Below, in pieces: positions 24,329 through 32,142 of a DNA stretch of 35,084 bases. Origin of the DNA: an uncultured Bacteroidales bacterium. Lineage in GTDB: Bacteria > Bacteroidota > Bacteroidia > Bacteroidales > Paludibacteraceae. The translations under genes were made by a program, and so were the position numbers. The notes under the pieces are model-generated. The model had not been told where the DNA came from and did no database searches. It worked only from the letters and a program-made list of their open reading frames with translations. The first letter of the stretch is position 1. The number at the start of each line of letters is the position of its first letter. The stretch lies in contig CADCDS010000026.1 of NCBI GenBank assembly GCA_902800215.1, positions 1,610 to 36,693 on the forward strand, in the 5' to 3' direction.

Positions 24329-26864
24329 AGCGTTCTACATCTACCGCAATGACGGCGATTTCAACGGATTCTTCTATGACGAAGTGGTCGAGATGCGCCA
24401 GTCCAAGATCGGCGTGGACTCGATTGAATATGACCGCTGGGTGACCCAAGAAGTCGTCCTTGCCGACACCATCTATCGTATCCCGTTAGGGGCGATCGAC
24501 TCCATCGGTTTCCAGCAGCCGGAGATTCGTTTGAACCCGAATATTAAATTCGTTGAGAGAGAAGGGTATAGTCCGTATTTACAATATTGGTGGGGACGCG
24601 TTTCATTTGTGGATATGCCGGAAAGCATGGCTCCAGAAGTAGGCGATGTGCTCATTGGGCTGCCTACAGATGCATGTGCTGATGAGTATAGAAGTTGGGG
24701 AGGTAGTTTCGCGCTTATCGTTGAATCGTTAGAAAAAGAAGGTAACAAACTCTTCGTGAATGGTAGAGAAGTTACACAAATCAGCGATGTTTTCGACCAA
24801 TACGTTACCGTAGAGCAGATCGGCGTAGATCAACAAGGGAATATCCGTCGCCGTATAGCCGGTTGTACTCCGGACGGTTTTCCACGCAAAGCACCTACAG
24901 CTTCCGGCGAGGGACAACTCACACTCATTGACTTCGCAGGTACGCTAAGTCGCGAGTGGGAAGACTCTTGGACGACTACTAAGATAGACCTTACAGCCGA
25001 TGTAGGAATCAAACTAATCATGCGTGCTGCCTATAATATCACATGGAAGCGTTTTTATGTGAAGCTGTCACGCGATTTTATTGCTAATGTCAAACCTACA
25101 ATAGGCGCATCGATGTCATCTAGTTTTGAGGGGTCAATGGGTGAGATAGTAGGCCTTCCGCCTATCCTGTTCCCTGCCGCTTGCCCTGTATTCCAGACTC
25201 AACCACGACCTGATATCTTCCTGCGTGCGGAAGGTAAGGTAGAGGCTCGCTTCAATATGCCGAAGGTGCAGATTGGAATAAGCGATGATATGATCATGGA
25301 TAGCAAAAATCTCTTCCCCATAACTTATGGATTGCATTTAACTCCGGATGAGGACAAAGAAGTGCCGACGGAGATGCTGGACCTGTCTATCAACGCGAAA
25401 TTCAGCGGATACGTACAGACCGGAGTGGAGTTTGTGGCTAATTTGGCTACGGCCAGTTGGTTCAAGAAAGTGCTGATGACCGATATCAGTCTGCACTTGT
25501 ATGTAGGTCCGAAACTGAATGGCGAAATAAAGCTCTATGATTCAGGCTACGATAACAATCAGACATCGTATTTTTACCTGTCCCATGCAAATATCAATTA
25601 CTCGCTCCTATCGTTGGATTTGGAAGCGAAGGCTACCGCTGCCGCTTTTTGGCAAGACCCGGCAGAACGAACGTTCTTCAATAAGAACTGGTCTTTCATT
25701 TGCGATACCTTCCGTCTCGCGCCCGTATTTAAAGAGCCCACTATTGAAGTCAGGGAAAACGATGTACGCGTCGTGTTGAATACCGAAGGTTCGAAGATCC
25801 TTTCTTATACCAAGTTGCAGGTCGGTTTATGCGATCATTACGACAATGCCAAAAGCCAACCAAGTCTGTTGTATGGCAATTGGACGATGTTTGATACCAG
25901 AAATGAGAAGTACGAGGTTTCTATCCCGTTGTCTGATCTGAAGGCACAACGGTATTATGTAGGAGCAGTGGTAACCCCCGGGCCTTTTGGCACTTATTTC
26001 TCTCCGGAAGTATTATTACACGACCATTTTTTTGTCCCGCCATTCAAGATCAATCTGACACAGGATTCGCTGGTGTTCGATTGTCAGGGCAACCAAACGA
26101 AAAGTGTAGAATTTACCACCAATTGTCCGACGGGCGGAATTTTTATCTATGGTAATAACAGCAGGTGGTGTGATAAAGACACTTTAATTGTCTTGGACGA
26201 GCAGTTAGGGAAATACAGAGCCGTATTCCGTTCTCACCCAAATACTACGCTATTCAGCATGTCATCCCCAAAATCTGCCAATCATTTAGAAATATATCTG
26301 CAAAGTTCCGGGTTGACTCAGACAGTGCCCGTAGGGTTCTATCTGAAAGCACCGAACCAGAATGTAGCGACTATTACGCCTAACGTCTATGCTCGCTTCA
26401 ATTATCAGTACTACGATGAAACCACTGAACAATACGAGGAACGACGAGCCTATGTAAATTTCTACAACTCAAATATTACTATCCAGCGTAATGGTGAAGA
26501 TGAACTACACATGGAAGGTTCGTATGTTGAGACTCAAATGAATGGTGATATCACAGCAACAAATCATTTGGAAATGGATGTACGCAGAGATCCAAATAAT
26601 CCGAAGTCTGATAAATACATCTATACGAACGGCAAATGTACTAAAATCGAAGTAAACACATGCTCCTCTAACCCTATAACGGAAACTACGGTGATCTATT
26701 TTGAGTCAGACCCGAACAATCAGAACACACCCAAAGTAACAAGCGGAACGACAGACATAGTAAAAACAAAAGGGGATGGCACACAAGAGACATCGCACTA
26801 TTCCATGCAAGAAGGATTCGATTCAATTGTTGATGTCAATTATTGGGTTAGTTACAATCAATGA
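24264..26864 (+). CDS. Large secreted protein, paralogue of the gene at 27410
   Basis: 866 residues with a signal peptide at 1-20 (FVNA). Residues 22-95 (FYIYRNDGDFNGFFYDEVVEM, later YRIPLGAIDSIGFQQPEI) form the N-terminal domain common in Bacteroidales exported proteins. A central region shared with the paralogue follows (YVTVEQIG-DQQGNI-RRIAGCTP, MRAAYNITWK-FYVKL, ILFPAACP-F). The C-terminal part (about 520-866) is more divergent and beta-rich. No sorting tail, lipobox or catalytic motif was seen. The 4-bp overlap with the small upstream gene implies co-translation and perhaps complex formation. Function unknown. Confidence 0.82.
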   Translation: MRRVLLAVSFWLLALGFVNAQEAFYIYRNDGDFNGFFYDEVVEMRQSKIGVDSIEYDRWVTQEVVLADTIYRIPLGAIDSIGFQQPEIRLNPNIKFVEREGYSPYLQYWWGRVSFVDMPESMAPEVGDVLIGLPTDACADEYRSWGGSFALIVESLEKEGNKLFVNGREVTQISDVFDQYVTVEQIGVDQQGNIRRRIAGCTPDGFPRKAPTASGEGQLTLIDFAGTLSREWEDSWTTTKIDLTADVGIKLIMRAAYNITWKRFYVKLSRDFIANVKPTIGASMSSSFEGSMGEIVGLPPILFPAACPVFQTQPRPDIFLRAEGKVEARFNMPKVQIGISDDMIMDSKNLFPITYGLHLTPDEDKEVPTEMLDLSINAKFSGYVQTGVEFVANLATASWFKKVLMTDISLHLYVGPKLNGEIKLYDSGYDNNQTSYFYLSHANINYSLLSLDLEAKATAAAFWQDPAERTFFNKNWSFICDTFRLAPVFKEPTIEVRENDVRVVLNTEGSKILSYTKLQVGLCDHYDNAKSQPSLLYGNWTMFDTRNEKYEVSIPLSDLKAQRYYVGAVVTPGPFGTYFSPEVLLHDHFFVPPFKINLTQDSLVFDCQGNQTKSVEFTTNCPTGGIFIYGNNSRWCDKDTLIVLDEQLGKYRAVFRSHPNTTLFSMSSPKSANHLEIYLQSSGLTQTVPVGFYLKAPNQNVATITPNVYARFNYQYYDETTEQYEERRAYVNFYNSNITIQRNGEDELHMEGSYVETQMNGDITATNHLEMDVRRDPNNPKSDKYIYTNGKCTKIEVNTCSSNPITETTVIYFESDPNNQNTPKVTSGTTDIVKTKGDGTQETSHYSMQEGFDSIVDVNYWVSYNQ

Positions 26865-26933
26865 TTTGTCTCCCTTCCCCACAAATATACAATTATTTCA
26901 TTTAAGCAAAACAAACAAAAACTCAATATAATC

Positions 26934-27413
26934 ATGAGAAAAATTATTTTAGCCTTTGTACTATGTACATTGTCCCTTTGTCCCTTGTTCTCGCAGGACG
27001 CGCCCGTCCAGAAACTCAACGTATGGAAGATGGATGGCACACAAATCCAGTTCTTGCTCACCGATGAGCCTGTGACCACTTTCGAGAATGGCAACCTTGT
27101 CATCACCACCAATCAGGGACAGTTCCGCTATCCCTTGGCGCAGATGAGCAAGTACACCCACGAAGGTCTGCCGGAAGGTATCGATGCACCGGTCGCACCC
27201 GGTGACATCCTTGTTCGCCAGAACAACGAACAGATGCTCATCGAAGGCCTGCCCGACAACCAATTAGTCGAAGTCTATAGCGCAGACGGCAAACTCATTC
27301 TTTCGCAGCGCACCACCGGTGGTCAATCCACCCTTCTCAACCTTGCCGCCCAGCCGCAAGGAACCTACATCGTAAGCATCGGTCAAACCTCCTTTAAATT
27401 CGTGAAACAATGA
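26934..27413 (+). CDS. Small secreted protein with T9SS-like sorting tail (pair 2)
   Basis: 159 residues with a signal peptide at 1-20 (CPLFS). The beta domain (LNVWKMDGTQIQFLL, then YPLAQMSKYTHEGLPEGIDAP) and sorting-like tail (DILVRQNNEQMLIEGLP, VEVYSADGKLIL, GTYIVSIGQTSFKFVKQ) are clear paralogues of the protein at 23782. The 69 bp before it hold no terminator or consensus promoter, so it probably belongs to one four-gene operon with the preceding pair. It overlaps the next gene by 4 bp. Confidence 0.83.
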   Translation: MRKIILAFVLCTLSLCPLFSQDAPVQKLNVWKMDGTQIQFLLTDEPVTTFENGNLVITTNQGQFRYPLAQMSKYTHEGLPEGIDAPVAPGDILVRQNNEQMLIEGLPDNQLVEVYSADGKLILSQRTTGGQSTLLNLAAQPQGTYIVSIGQTSFKFVKQ

Positions 27414-27474
27414 GACGGGTATTATTAGCTGTTAGCTTTTGGCTTTTAGCCCTTGGCTTTATAAACGCGCAAGA
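27396..27474 (+). repeat. 79-bp near-identical tract, copy 2
   Basis: Matches 24250-24328 with one mismatch, at the same gene-overlap position. Confidence 0.88.
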
Positions 27475-30019
27475 GGCATTCTATATCTACCGCAATGACG
27501 GTGACTTTAACGGTTTCTTCTATGACGAGGTAGTCGAGATGCGGTATTCCAAGATTGCCCTCGATTCCGTAGAGCACGAACAATACGTCACCTGCGAAGT
27601 AGAACTTGCAGACACAACCTATCGTATTCCGTTAGGGGCTATCGACTCCATCGGATTTGAGCAACCTGAGATTCGATTCAATCCACGAGTGAAGTTTATT
27701 GACAAGGACGGGTACGCACCTTATCTCGCGGCGCTGAACATGTATCATGGATGTAACTTTACCGATCTTCCTGCGAATATGATACCCCAAGTGGGAGATG
27801 TCTTCATTGGCTTACCGACGGATTCCAGAGCAGAGGAGTTGTATGGTCGGGAAAATGGTAGTTTCGCTTTTGTTGTGGACGAATTGGACGGATGGACTTA
27901 TCCGGACAACGGTCGCACGGTGACAGTTACACAGTTCAAAGGACATCAGGTGGATAAGATAGGTGATGTCTTTGAGCAGTATATCACGGTAGAACAGATA
28001 GGCATGGACCAGCAAGGTAATATCATTCGTCGCATAGCAGGATGCACACCGGAAGGTCTGCCGCGTAAAGTGATCACCGCGGCAGGAACAGGCGATATCG
28101 ATTTGTTTGACATCTCCTTTAATCTTACACGCGAGTGGTTACCGGGAGGGGATGATAAAGTGGATTTGTCTGCGGAAGTCAAACTCAAAGACCATATGCG
28201 CGCAGCCTATAATATCACATGGAAAAAATTCTATGTTAAACTGACCAATGAACTGACGACACGTGTAAAACCTTCTTTTGGTTTGCAACTGAACAAGAGT
28301 TATGAGGCCACCTCAGACGATTGGGTAAGTATTCCTCATATTCTCTTCCCTGCTGCGTGCCCGATCTTCGAGACCAATCCGACGCCCATGTTCTTCTTCC
28401 GTGCCGATGGTACATTGGAGACTCGTCTTAACCTGCCGGCTGTACAATTGGGACTGGCAACAGACTTTATCATTGACTCCGATCAAAGAGTATTCCCTGT
28501 CAGCTTCTTGATGCACATGATTCCGGATGAAAAGCCGGAGGTGGATGATGATATGCTGGATATCTCCAATAGCGTGACCTTAAAGGGTACGTTGCAGGCA
28601 GGTATTAAATTCCAAATGAACATAGCTACCGCCAATTGGTTCAAGAAAATCCTCATGGCCGATCTGGGACTGCATCTATACTGCGGACCGAAATTAGAAG
28701 GACGTCTCTCCATGAGTGCCGATCTGTTTAATGAAGCCTCGGAAGAAGATGTTTACCCGACGAATAGCATTTATAAGGCGCTTGAGAAATCGTATATCAA
28801 TTTCTCTTTCCTCTCGATAGACTTGGAAGCCAAGGCCAAAGCTACAGGATTCTGGGGTGACCCGGTAGAGAAGAAATTCTTCGACGCCAACTATTCCATG
28901 CTTTGCGATACCCTCCATTTCGCACCGACTTTTGACCCCATCACGGTGGACTATGACTCCACTACATTCGAGGTGACCGTTCATCTCCATCCGCATAAGG
29001 GTTGGATAGTAGGCGGATCACGTATACAGTTAGGGAAGCGCACCACCTATAGTCGGACGTTTGAAAAGGTGGAACCCATCATCAACATCGGACCGAGAAA
29101 CAACGACACGGTGGTAGATTACACGCTGGAAAATATACGCTGGGATGAGTCAACATATCATTTTATTTCCCTTGTGCGGGTAGGTTCATTCCCACCGGTT
29201 AGGGGCGATTGGGAAATCTATTGGAACCCAAGTCTGTATTTCGAAGCAGATCAAGATTCACTGACCTTTGGAGCTAAAGATAACTTGAAGAAGACTGTAA
29301 ATATTTCTTCCAATGCTACACTGAATCATATTCACTATTCTGAGCAAACAATTCCCGACGGATGGTTTAATAGATATAGTTATGAGACAGAAACTTTAGA
29401 TGATAGTCATGGTTCGTACTGCTTAAATCTGGAAGCGGCTCCGAATAAAACCGTGTTTGACCGCGAGACATTTAGAAACGACTCCCTTAGACCGAAACTA
29501 TATATAAGGAATATATGGAAAAATTATTTTATCGGCATGTACCAACCGGCGCCGGATCTATCCAATGTAACCCTTAACATGAGAGCCTCGTTCAAAGATG
29601 ATTTGGGCAAGACCCGAACTGCCGAATATCACGGAAAGGTTTCCGTTACCCCTAATGGCAAGGATTTTGTGCATGTAGAAGGCACTTACGTCGATGAGAG
29701 TACCGCGAATACCACAAAGACCTATACCATCTCCATGGACTTTATGCGAACGCACAAAATAAATGCGCAAGGTCAACGTGTGGCAGAAGAAACCGAAGCA
29801 TCAGGAACTATTACCTACCATTTCGTATCCAACTTAGGTTCTACCAAGAAAGAGATTCGTACAGAAGCAACCTTCGGCAATTCTGTCAAAGGAACAACAA
29901 GCGGTGCAAGTGGTCCTTTATCATCCGGAACACACATGGAATGGGAAGATGATTCCCAAACAGTCAACTCCCAGATGACCTCTAATACAAGCGTCAGCTT
30001 CCAACTGACGGCAGAATAA
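27410..30019 (+). CDS. Large secreted protein, paralogue of the gene at 24264
   Basis: 869 residues with a signal peptide at 1-20. It has the same N-terminal domain (FYIYRNDGDFNGFFYDEV, YRIPLGAIDSIGFEQPEI) and central block (RRIAGCTPEGLPRK, MRAAYNITWKKFYVKL, HILFPAACPIFE, WFKKILMADLGLHLYCGPKL) as its paralogue. The last third diverges (MRASFKDDLGKTRTAEYHGK, then a Ser/Thr-rich end). No sorting tail or anchor is seen. The high similarity at the 5' end against strong divergence at the 3' end suggests duplication followed by diversification of the exposed part. Function unknown. Confidence 0.82.
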   Translation: MRRVLLAVSFWLLALGFINAQEAFYIYRNDGDFNGFFYDEVVEMRYSKIALDSVEHEQYVTCEVELADTTYRIPLGAIDSIGFEQPEIRFNPRVKFIDKDGYAPYLAALNMYHGCNFTDLPANMIPQVGDVFIGLPTDSRAEELYGRENGSFAFVVDELDGWTYPDNGRTVTVTQFKGHQVDKIGDVFEQYITVEQIGMDQQGNIIRRIAGCTPEGLPRKVITAAGTGDIDLFDISFNLTREWLPGGDDKVDLSAEVKLKDHMRAAYNITWKKFYVKLTNELTTRVKPSFGLQLNKSYEATSDDWVSIPHILFPAACPIFETNPTPMFFFRADGTLETRLNLPAVQLGLATDFIIDSDQRVFPVSFLMHMIPDEKPEVDDDMLDISNSVTLKGTLQAGIKFQMNIATANWFKKILMADLGLHLYCGPKLEGRLSMSADLFNEASEEDVYPTNSIYKALEKSYINFSFLSIDLEAKAKATGFWGDPVEKKFFDANYSMLCDTLHFAPTFDPITVDYDSTTFEVTVHLHPHKGWIVGGSRIQLGKRTTYSRTFEKVEPIINIGPRNNDTVVDYTLENIRWDESTYHFISLVRVGSFPPVRGDWEIYWNPSLYFEADQDSLTFGAKDNLKKTVNISSNATLNHIHYSEQTIPDGWFNRYSYETETLDDSHGSYCLNLEAAPNKTVFDRETFRNDSLRPKLYIRNIWKNYFIGMYQPAPDLSNVTLNMRASFKDDLGKTRTAEYHGKVSVTPNGKDFVHVEGTYVDESTANTTKTYTISMDFMRTHKINAQGQRVAEETEASGTITYHFVSNLGSTKKEIRTEATFGNSVKGTTSGASGPLSSGTHMEWEDDSQTVNSQMTSNTSVSFQLTAE

Positions 30020-30067
30020 TTGCTCCCGTAAGAAGAAAAAGATTTAATTTACTAAATTCCCTCTCTC

Positions 30068-30104
30068 TCATCCCTGTCACCACGTGTGATGGGGATGATT
30101 TTTT
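30068..30104 (+). terminator. Intrinsic terminator (TCATCCCTGTCAC family)
   Basis: TCATCCCTGTCAC/GTGATGGGGATGA with a 5-nt loop and six T residues. It ends the operon of the two large paralogues. Confidence 0.88.
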
Positions 30105-30163
30105 GCCTATTTTCGCCTTTTTCCGTAAAAAATGTAAAAATTTCGAAAAAAAATAACCTATTT

Positions 30164-30195
30164 CTTGCGTATATCATTTTTTTGTTGTACCTTTG
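30164..30195 (+). promoter_or_regulatory. Bacteroidetes-type promoter without a following gene
   Basis: CTTG (30164-30167), a 20-bp spacer and TACCTTTG (30188-30195). The first supported start codon is 475 bp downstream and has its own promoter, so this one probably makes a leader or non-coding RNA. Confidence 0.7.
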
Positions 30196-30200
30196 CGGCG

Positions 30201-30597
30201 TATTTTACTCGTACTACGTGTGTGATTATATTTTTTTTGTTGCTCACGTCGGGGAAGTGTCCTATTAGTGCGGGTGGGATACAGGACATGATAAATAGCG
30301 TCTTACGCGCTTTGTTTTGGTCAATCGAAATCTGGTAAATTTCACAAAAGAGTTACAAAACATTGCGACACTAAGATGCCTATGGTGTGTATATATGTGT
30401 GCGCGCGCAGTTGCGTGTACTTTTCTAATAATATATACGTACGGCGTGGGCTACGGTGTTGCTGTTTGTAACGAAAGGCAATACCAGAGCCTCGATTGGC
30501 GGAACAGCAATAGTGCAGTCCCGCTTTCTTTTTGTATATATGTTTGCGGGAAAAAATATGATCTTTGACATATTGGATTACCGTAAAAAGAAAGAAA
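30201..30597 (+). ncRNA. Candidate untranslated transcript or long leader (boundaries uncertain)
   Basis: Starts just after a consensus promoter. It contains a hairpin TGTCCT/AGGACA (30258-30285 region), a 25-bp purine-pyrimidine alternating tract (30385-30409) and a 33-bp terminal segment that recurs at 31514-31546. No long ORF with a Bacteroidales-like start is present. I do not recognise an Rfam family, and the 3' end is a guess based on the repeat. Confidence 0.35.
30565..30597 (+). repeat. 33-bp direct repeat, copy 1
   Basis: Begins TTGACATATTGGATTACCGT and is identical to 31514-31546. Confidence 0.9.
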
Positions 30598-30620
30598 TTT
30601 TGCATTTTTGTGCGAAATTA

Positions 30621-30652
30621 TTTGCGTATGTCAGAATTTTGTAGTACTTTTG
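30621..30652 (+). promoter_or_regulatory. Bacteroidetes-type promoter of the ParE/RelE pair
   Basis: TTTG (30621-30624), a 20-bp spacer and TACTTTTG (30645-30652). The inverted repeat CTTTTGC/GCAAAAG (30647-30664) covers the -7 box and start site and is a likely operator. Confidence 0.82.
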
Positions 30653-30669
30653 CAAACGCAAAAGTTTAA

Positions 30670-30939
30670 ATGAGTAGATTTATGACAGCAACGCAACCCA
30701 CATTCAACGAGGTGTTTGATATGGCATGCATGTTACCACGCCAAGAACAGCAAGAGCTGGTACAAAAAGTGCAATATATCATTCGGCTCAACGCAACGTC
30801 TTCACCAATTAGTAAAGAAGAGTTGTTGACGCGTCTTGAGCATGCTGACGCAAGAATTGACGAGGGACACTACGTAGAGCACGAAGTTGCCAAACAGCAT
30901 TTTCAAGCTCGCAGAGCACAAATGTCGGCAAGATTATGA
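30670..30939 (+). CDS. Antitoxin of a ParE/RelE-type module
   Basis: 89 residues, largely helical and charged. The N-terminal part (FNEVFDMACMLPRQEQQELVQKVQYII) resembles the short helical antitoxins paired with ParE/RelE toxins in Bacteroidetes and cyanobacteria. The C-terminal part (SKEELLTRLEHADARIDEG, then AKQHFQARR) would bind the toxin. It overlaps the toxin gene by 4 bp (ATGA). The promoter carries an inverted repeat suited to autorepression. The function is inferred from gene order and size. Confidence 0.82.
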   Translation: MSRFMTATQPTFNEVFDMACMLPRQEQQELVQKVQYIIRLNATSSPISKEELLTRLEHADARIDEGHYVEHEVAKQHFQARRAQMSARL

Positions 30940-31247
30940 GACTGATTTGGGCAGATGAGGCTATTGAATCGGTGGATAATACCGCTGATTACATAGAGGA
31001 GTACTTTGGTGTTGAGCGTAGTATTCAGTTCTATGACGAGGTACAGTCAAGGGCAGATGAATTGGAGATATATCCCAAGTTGGGATCTATAGACGAAGAC
31101 TTGGCTGGAGGGAAATATGAATATCGCTCTTTAGGAATTGGAGAATTAAGTCGATTAATTTATCGTATTGACGGAGAAACAATTCGTATTCTTTATCTTT
31201 GGAACACTCGAAGAGATCCTTTGAGACTCGTGAAAATGTTCGTATAG
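30936..31247 (+). CDS. ParE/RelE-superfamily toxin
   Basis: 103 residues with the ParE pattern: an N-terminal strand and helix pair (IWADEAIESVDNTADYIEEYFG), YPKLGSIDEDL, YRSLGIGELSRLIYRIDGETIRILYLWNTRRDP and a short C-terminal tail. The YRSL...YRID...ILYLWNTRRDP block matches plasmid-stabilisation-type RelE/ParE proteins. Whether it poisons gyrase (ParE) or cuts mRNA (RelE) cannot be told from sequence alone. Intact, and followed by a strong terminator. Confidence 0.9.
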   Translation: MRLIWADEAIESVDNTADYIEEYFGVERSIQFYDEVQSRADELEIYPKLGSIDEDLAGGKYEYRSLGIGELSRLIYRIDGETIRILYLWNTRRDPLRLVKMFV

Positions 31248-31266
31248 CATTATAAATTCATACATT

Positions 31267-31303
31267 AGCGGTAATCCAATTAAAGCGGATTGCCGCTTTT
31301 TTT
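31267..31303 (+). terminator. Intrinsic terminator of the ParE/RelE pair
   Basis: AGCGGTAATCC pairs with GGATTGCCGCT (11 bp, one G-U), followed by T7. The left arm is related to the reverse complement of the 33-bp repeat at 30565 and 31514. Confidence 0.88.
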
Positions 31304-31456
31304 GTGTATGGAAAGTATATCTACGGAAAGGGGTAATCACGTGGGTGTTACGGGGTAATATCGTATCATACATCACCCTATATATACTATGTATATATCC
31401 CGTGATTTTGAAATAATGAGGTCCAAAAGACCCAAAATGATCCCAAAAGAAAACGA

Positions 31457-31508
31457 CAAAACCAATTAATAATTAACCGAGCCGGAGGTTATAAAAAAGA
31501 CGGCAAAT
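31457..31508 (+). repeat. 52-bp direct repeat upstream of the membrane-protein gene, copy 1
   Basis: 49 of 52 bp match 32143-32194. The core is AACCGAGCCGGAGGTTATA, with GCCG and CGGC arms around it. Both copies lie 20-41 bp before a start codon. Confidence 0.88.
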
Positions 31509-31513
31509 GGACA

Positions 31514-31546
31514 TTGACATATTGGATTACCGTAAAAAGAAAGAAA
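31514..31546 (+). repeat. 33-bp direct repeat, copy 2
   Basis: Identical to 30565-30597. It ends 2 bp before the preferred ATG at 31549. Confidence 0.9.
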
Positions 31547-31548
31547 AT

Positions 31549-32103
31549 ATGGCAGGAAAGAATAAGAATAAAAGCAAGAGACATCGACTTCTTCTTAAGT
31601 GGGGACGGCTTGTTCTCGCTATGGTTTCGTCTATCCTGTTGCTCAGTAAACCGGTATTTAACTTTGTGGACGAGAAGGGTATCATTAGTGTTAAGACGTA
31701 CAAGATCACAACACGCACGATTGAGATGCACCATGTAGATATGAAAACCGGACTGGATGAACTGGTTGGCGCGATGTCTATTAGCGGCTTATTCTATGGC
31801 GCCTTGGCTATTATGGTTGGATGTTTCTTATGCGCCCTGCTGTATGAGAGTCATAGGATTCGTATTCTCATTAGCTCCATTACTGCTTTCATGGCCGGAG
31901 CTTATTATCTGCTGATAGGATATTATGTGCTTCGGTTGTCACAAGAATTCTGCTTAATACTTTATCCCAACTGGGTAGCTCTGCTTCCGGTTGTGGTATT
32001 AGTAACGATGCTTTCTATTCGCAATAGTACTGTTCGTAAGTTGATGGAGGTCAAGCAAGATAAAGATGAAGGCCTTTCGCCTCATCGACACCGATCTATG
32101 TGA
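31549..32103 (+). CDS. Small membrane protein with about four transmembrane segments
   Basis: 184 residues from ATG 31549. An in-frame ATG at 31507 lies within the repeated upstream sequence and would add 14 repeat-derived residues, so it is less likely. A basic N-terminus (MAGKNKNKSKRHR) precedes hydrophobic segments at about 17-37, 75-96, 104-126 and 135-158, with a polar stretch between the first two. The C-terminus is charged. The pattern is reminiscent of Bacteroidetes DUF4293-type proteins, but I cannot confirm this. It sits between two copies of a 52-bp repeat. Function unknown. Confidence 0.75.
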   Translation: MAGKNKNKSKRHRLLLKWGRLVLAMVSSILLLSKPVFNFVDEKGIISVKTYKITTRTIEMHHVDMKTGLDELVGAMSISGLFYGALAIMVGCFLCALLYESHRIRILISSITAFMAGAYYLLIGYYVLRLSQEFCLILYPNWVALLPVVVLVTMLSIRNSTVRKLMEVKQDKDEGLSPHRHRSM

Positions 32104-32107
32104 ACGA

Positions 32108-32130
32108 TTTTTCGGTAATCCAATAAATGT
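32108..32130 (-). repeat. Partial inverted copy of the 33-bp repeat
   Basis: CGGTAATCCAAT here is the reverse complement of ATTGGATTACCG in the repeats at 30565 and 31514. It lies just after the membrane-protein stop. Confidence 0.55.
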
Positions 32131-32142
32131 ATGGAAACAAAA

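Larger units (their letters stand above)
30020..30669. other. Long intergenic region with terminator, promoters and a candidate untranslated RNA
   Basis: It contains a terminator (30068-30104), a consensus promoter (30164-30195), a stretch with no convincing ORF (about 30200-30600) and the promoter of the next toxin-antitoxin pair (30621-30652). Short ORFs here (for example 30317-30568) lack signals and look non-coding. Confidence 0.65.
31248..31548. other. Intergenic region upstream of the membrane-protein gene
   Basis: Holds a terminator (31267-31303), an AT-rich part with small inverted repeats (for example TATATAC/GTATATA near 31380-31396), a 52-bp repeat (31457-31508) and a 33-bp repeat (31514-31546). 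I found no clear TAnnTTTG promoter. Confidence 0.6.

Noticed and set aside
30317-30568. 83-codon ORF in the long intergenic region
   Set aside because: Non-ATG start, Cys-rich odd composition and no start context; the region reads better as leader or non-coding RNA.
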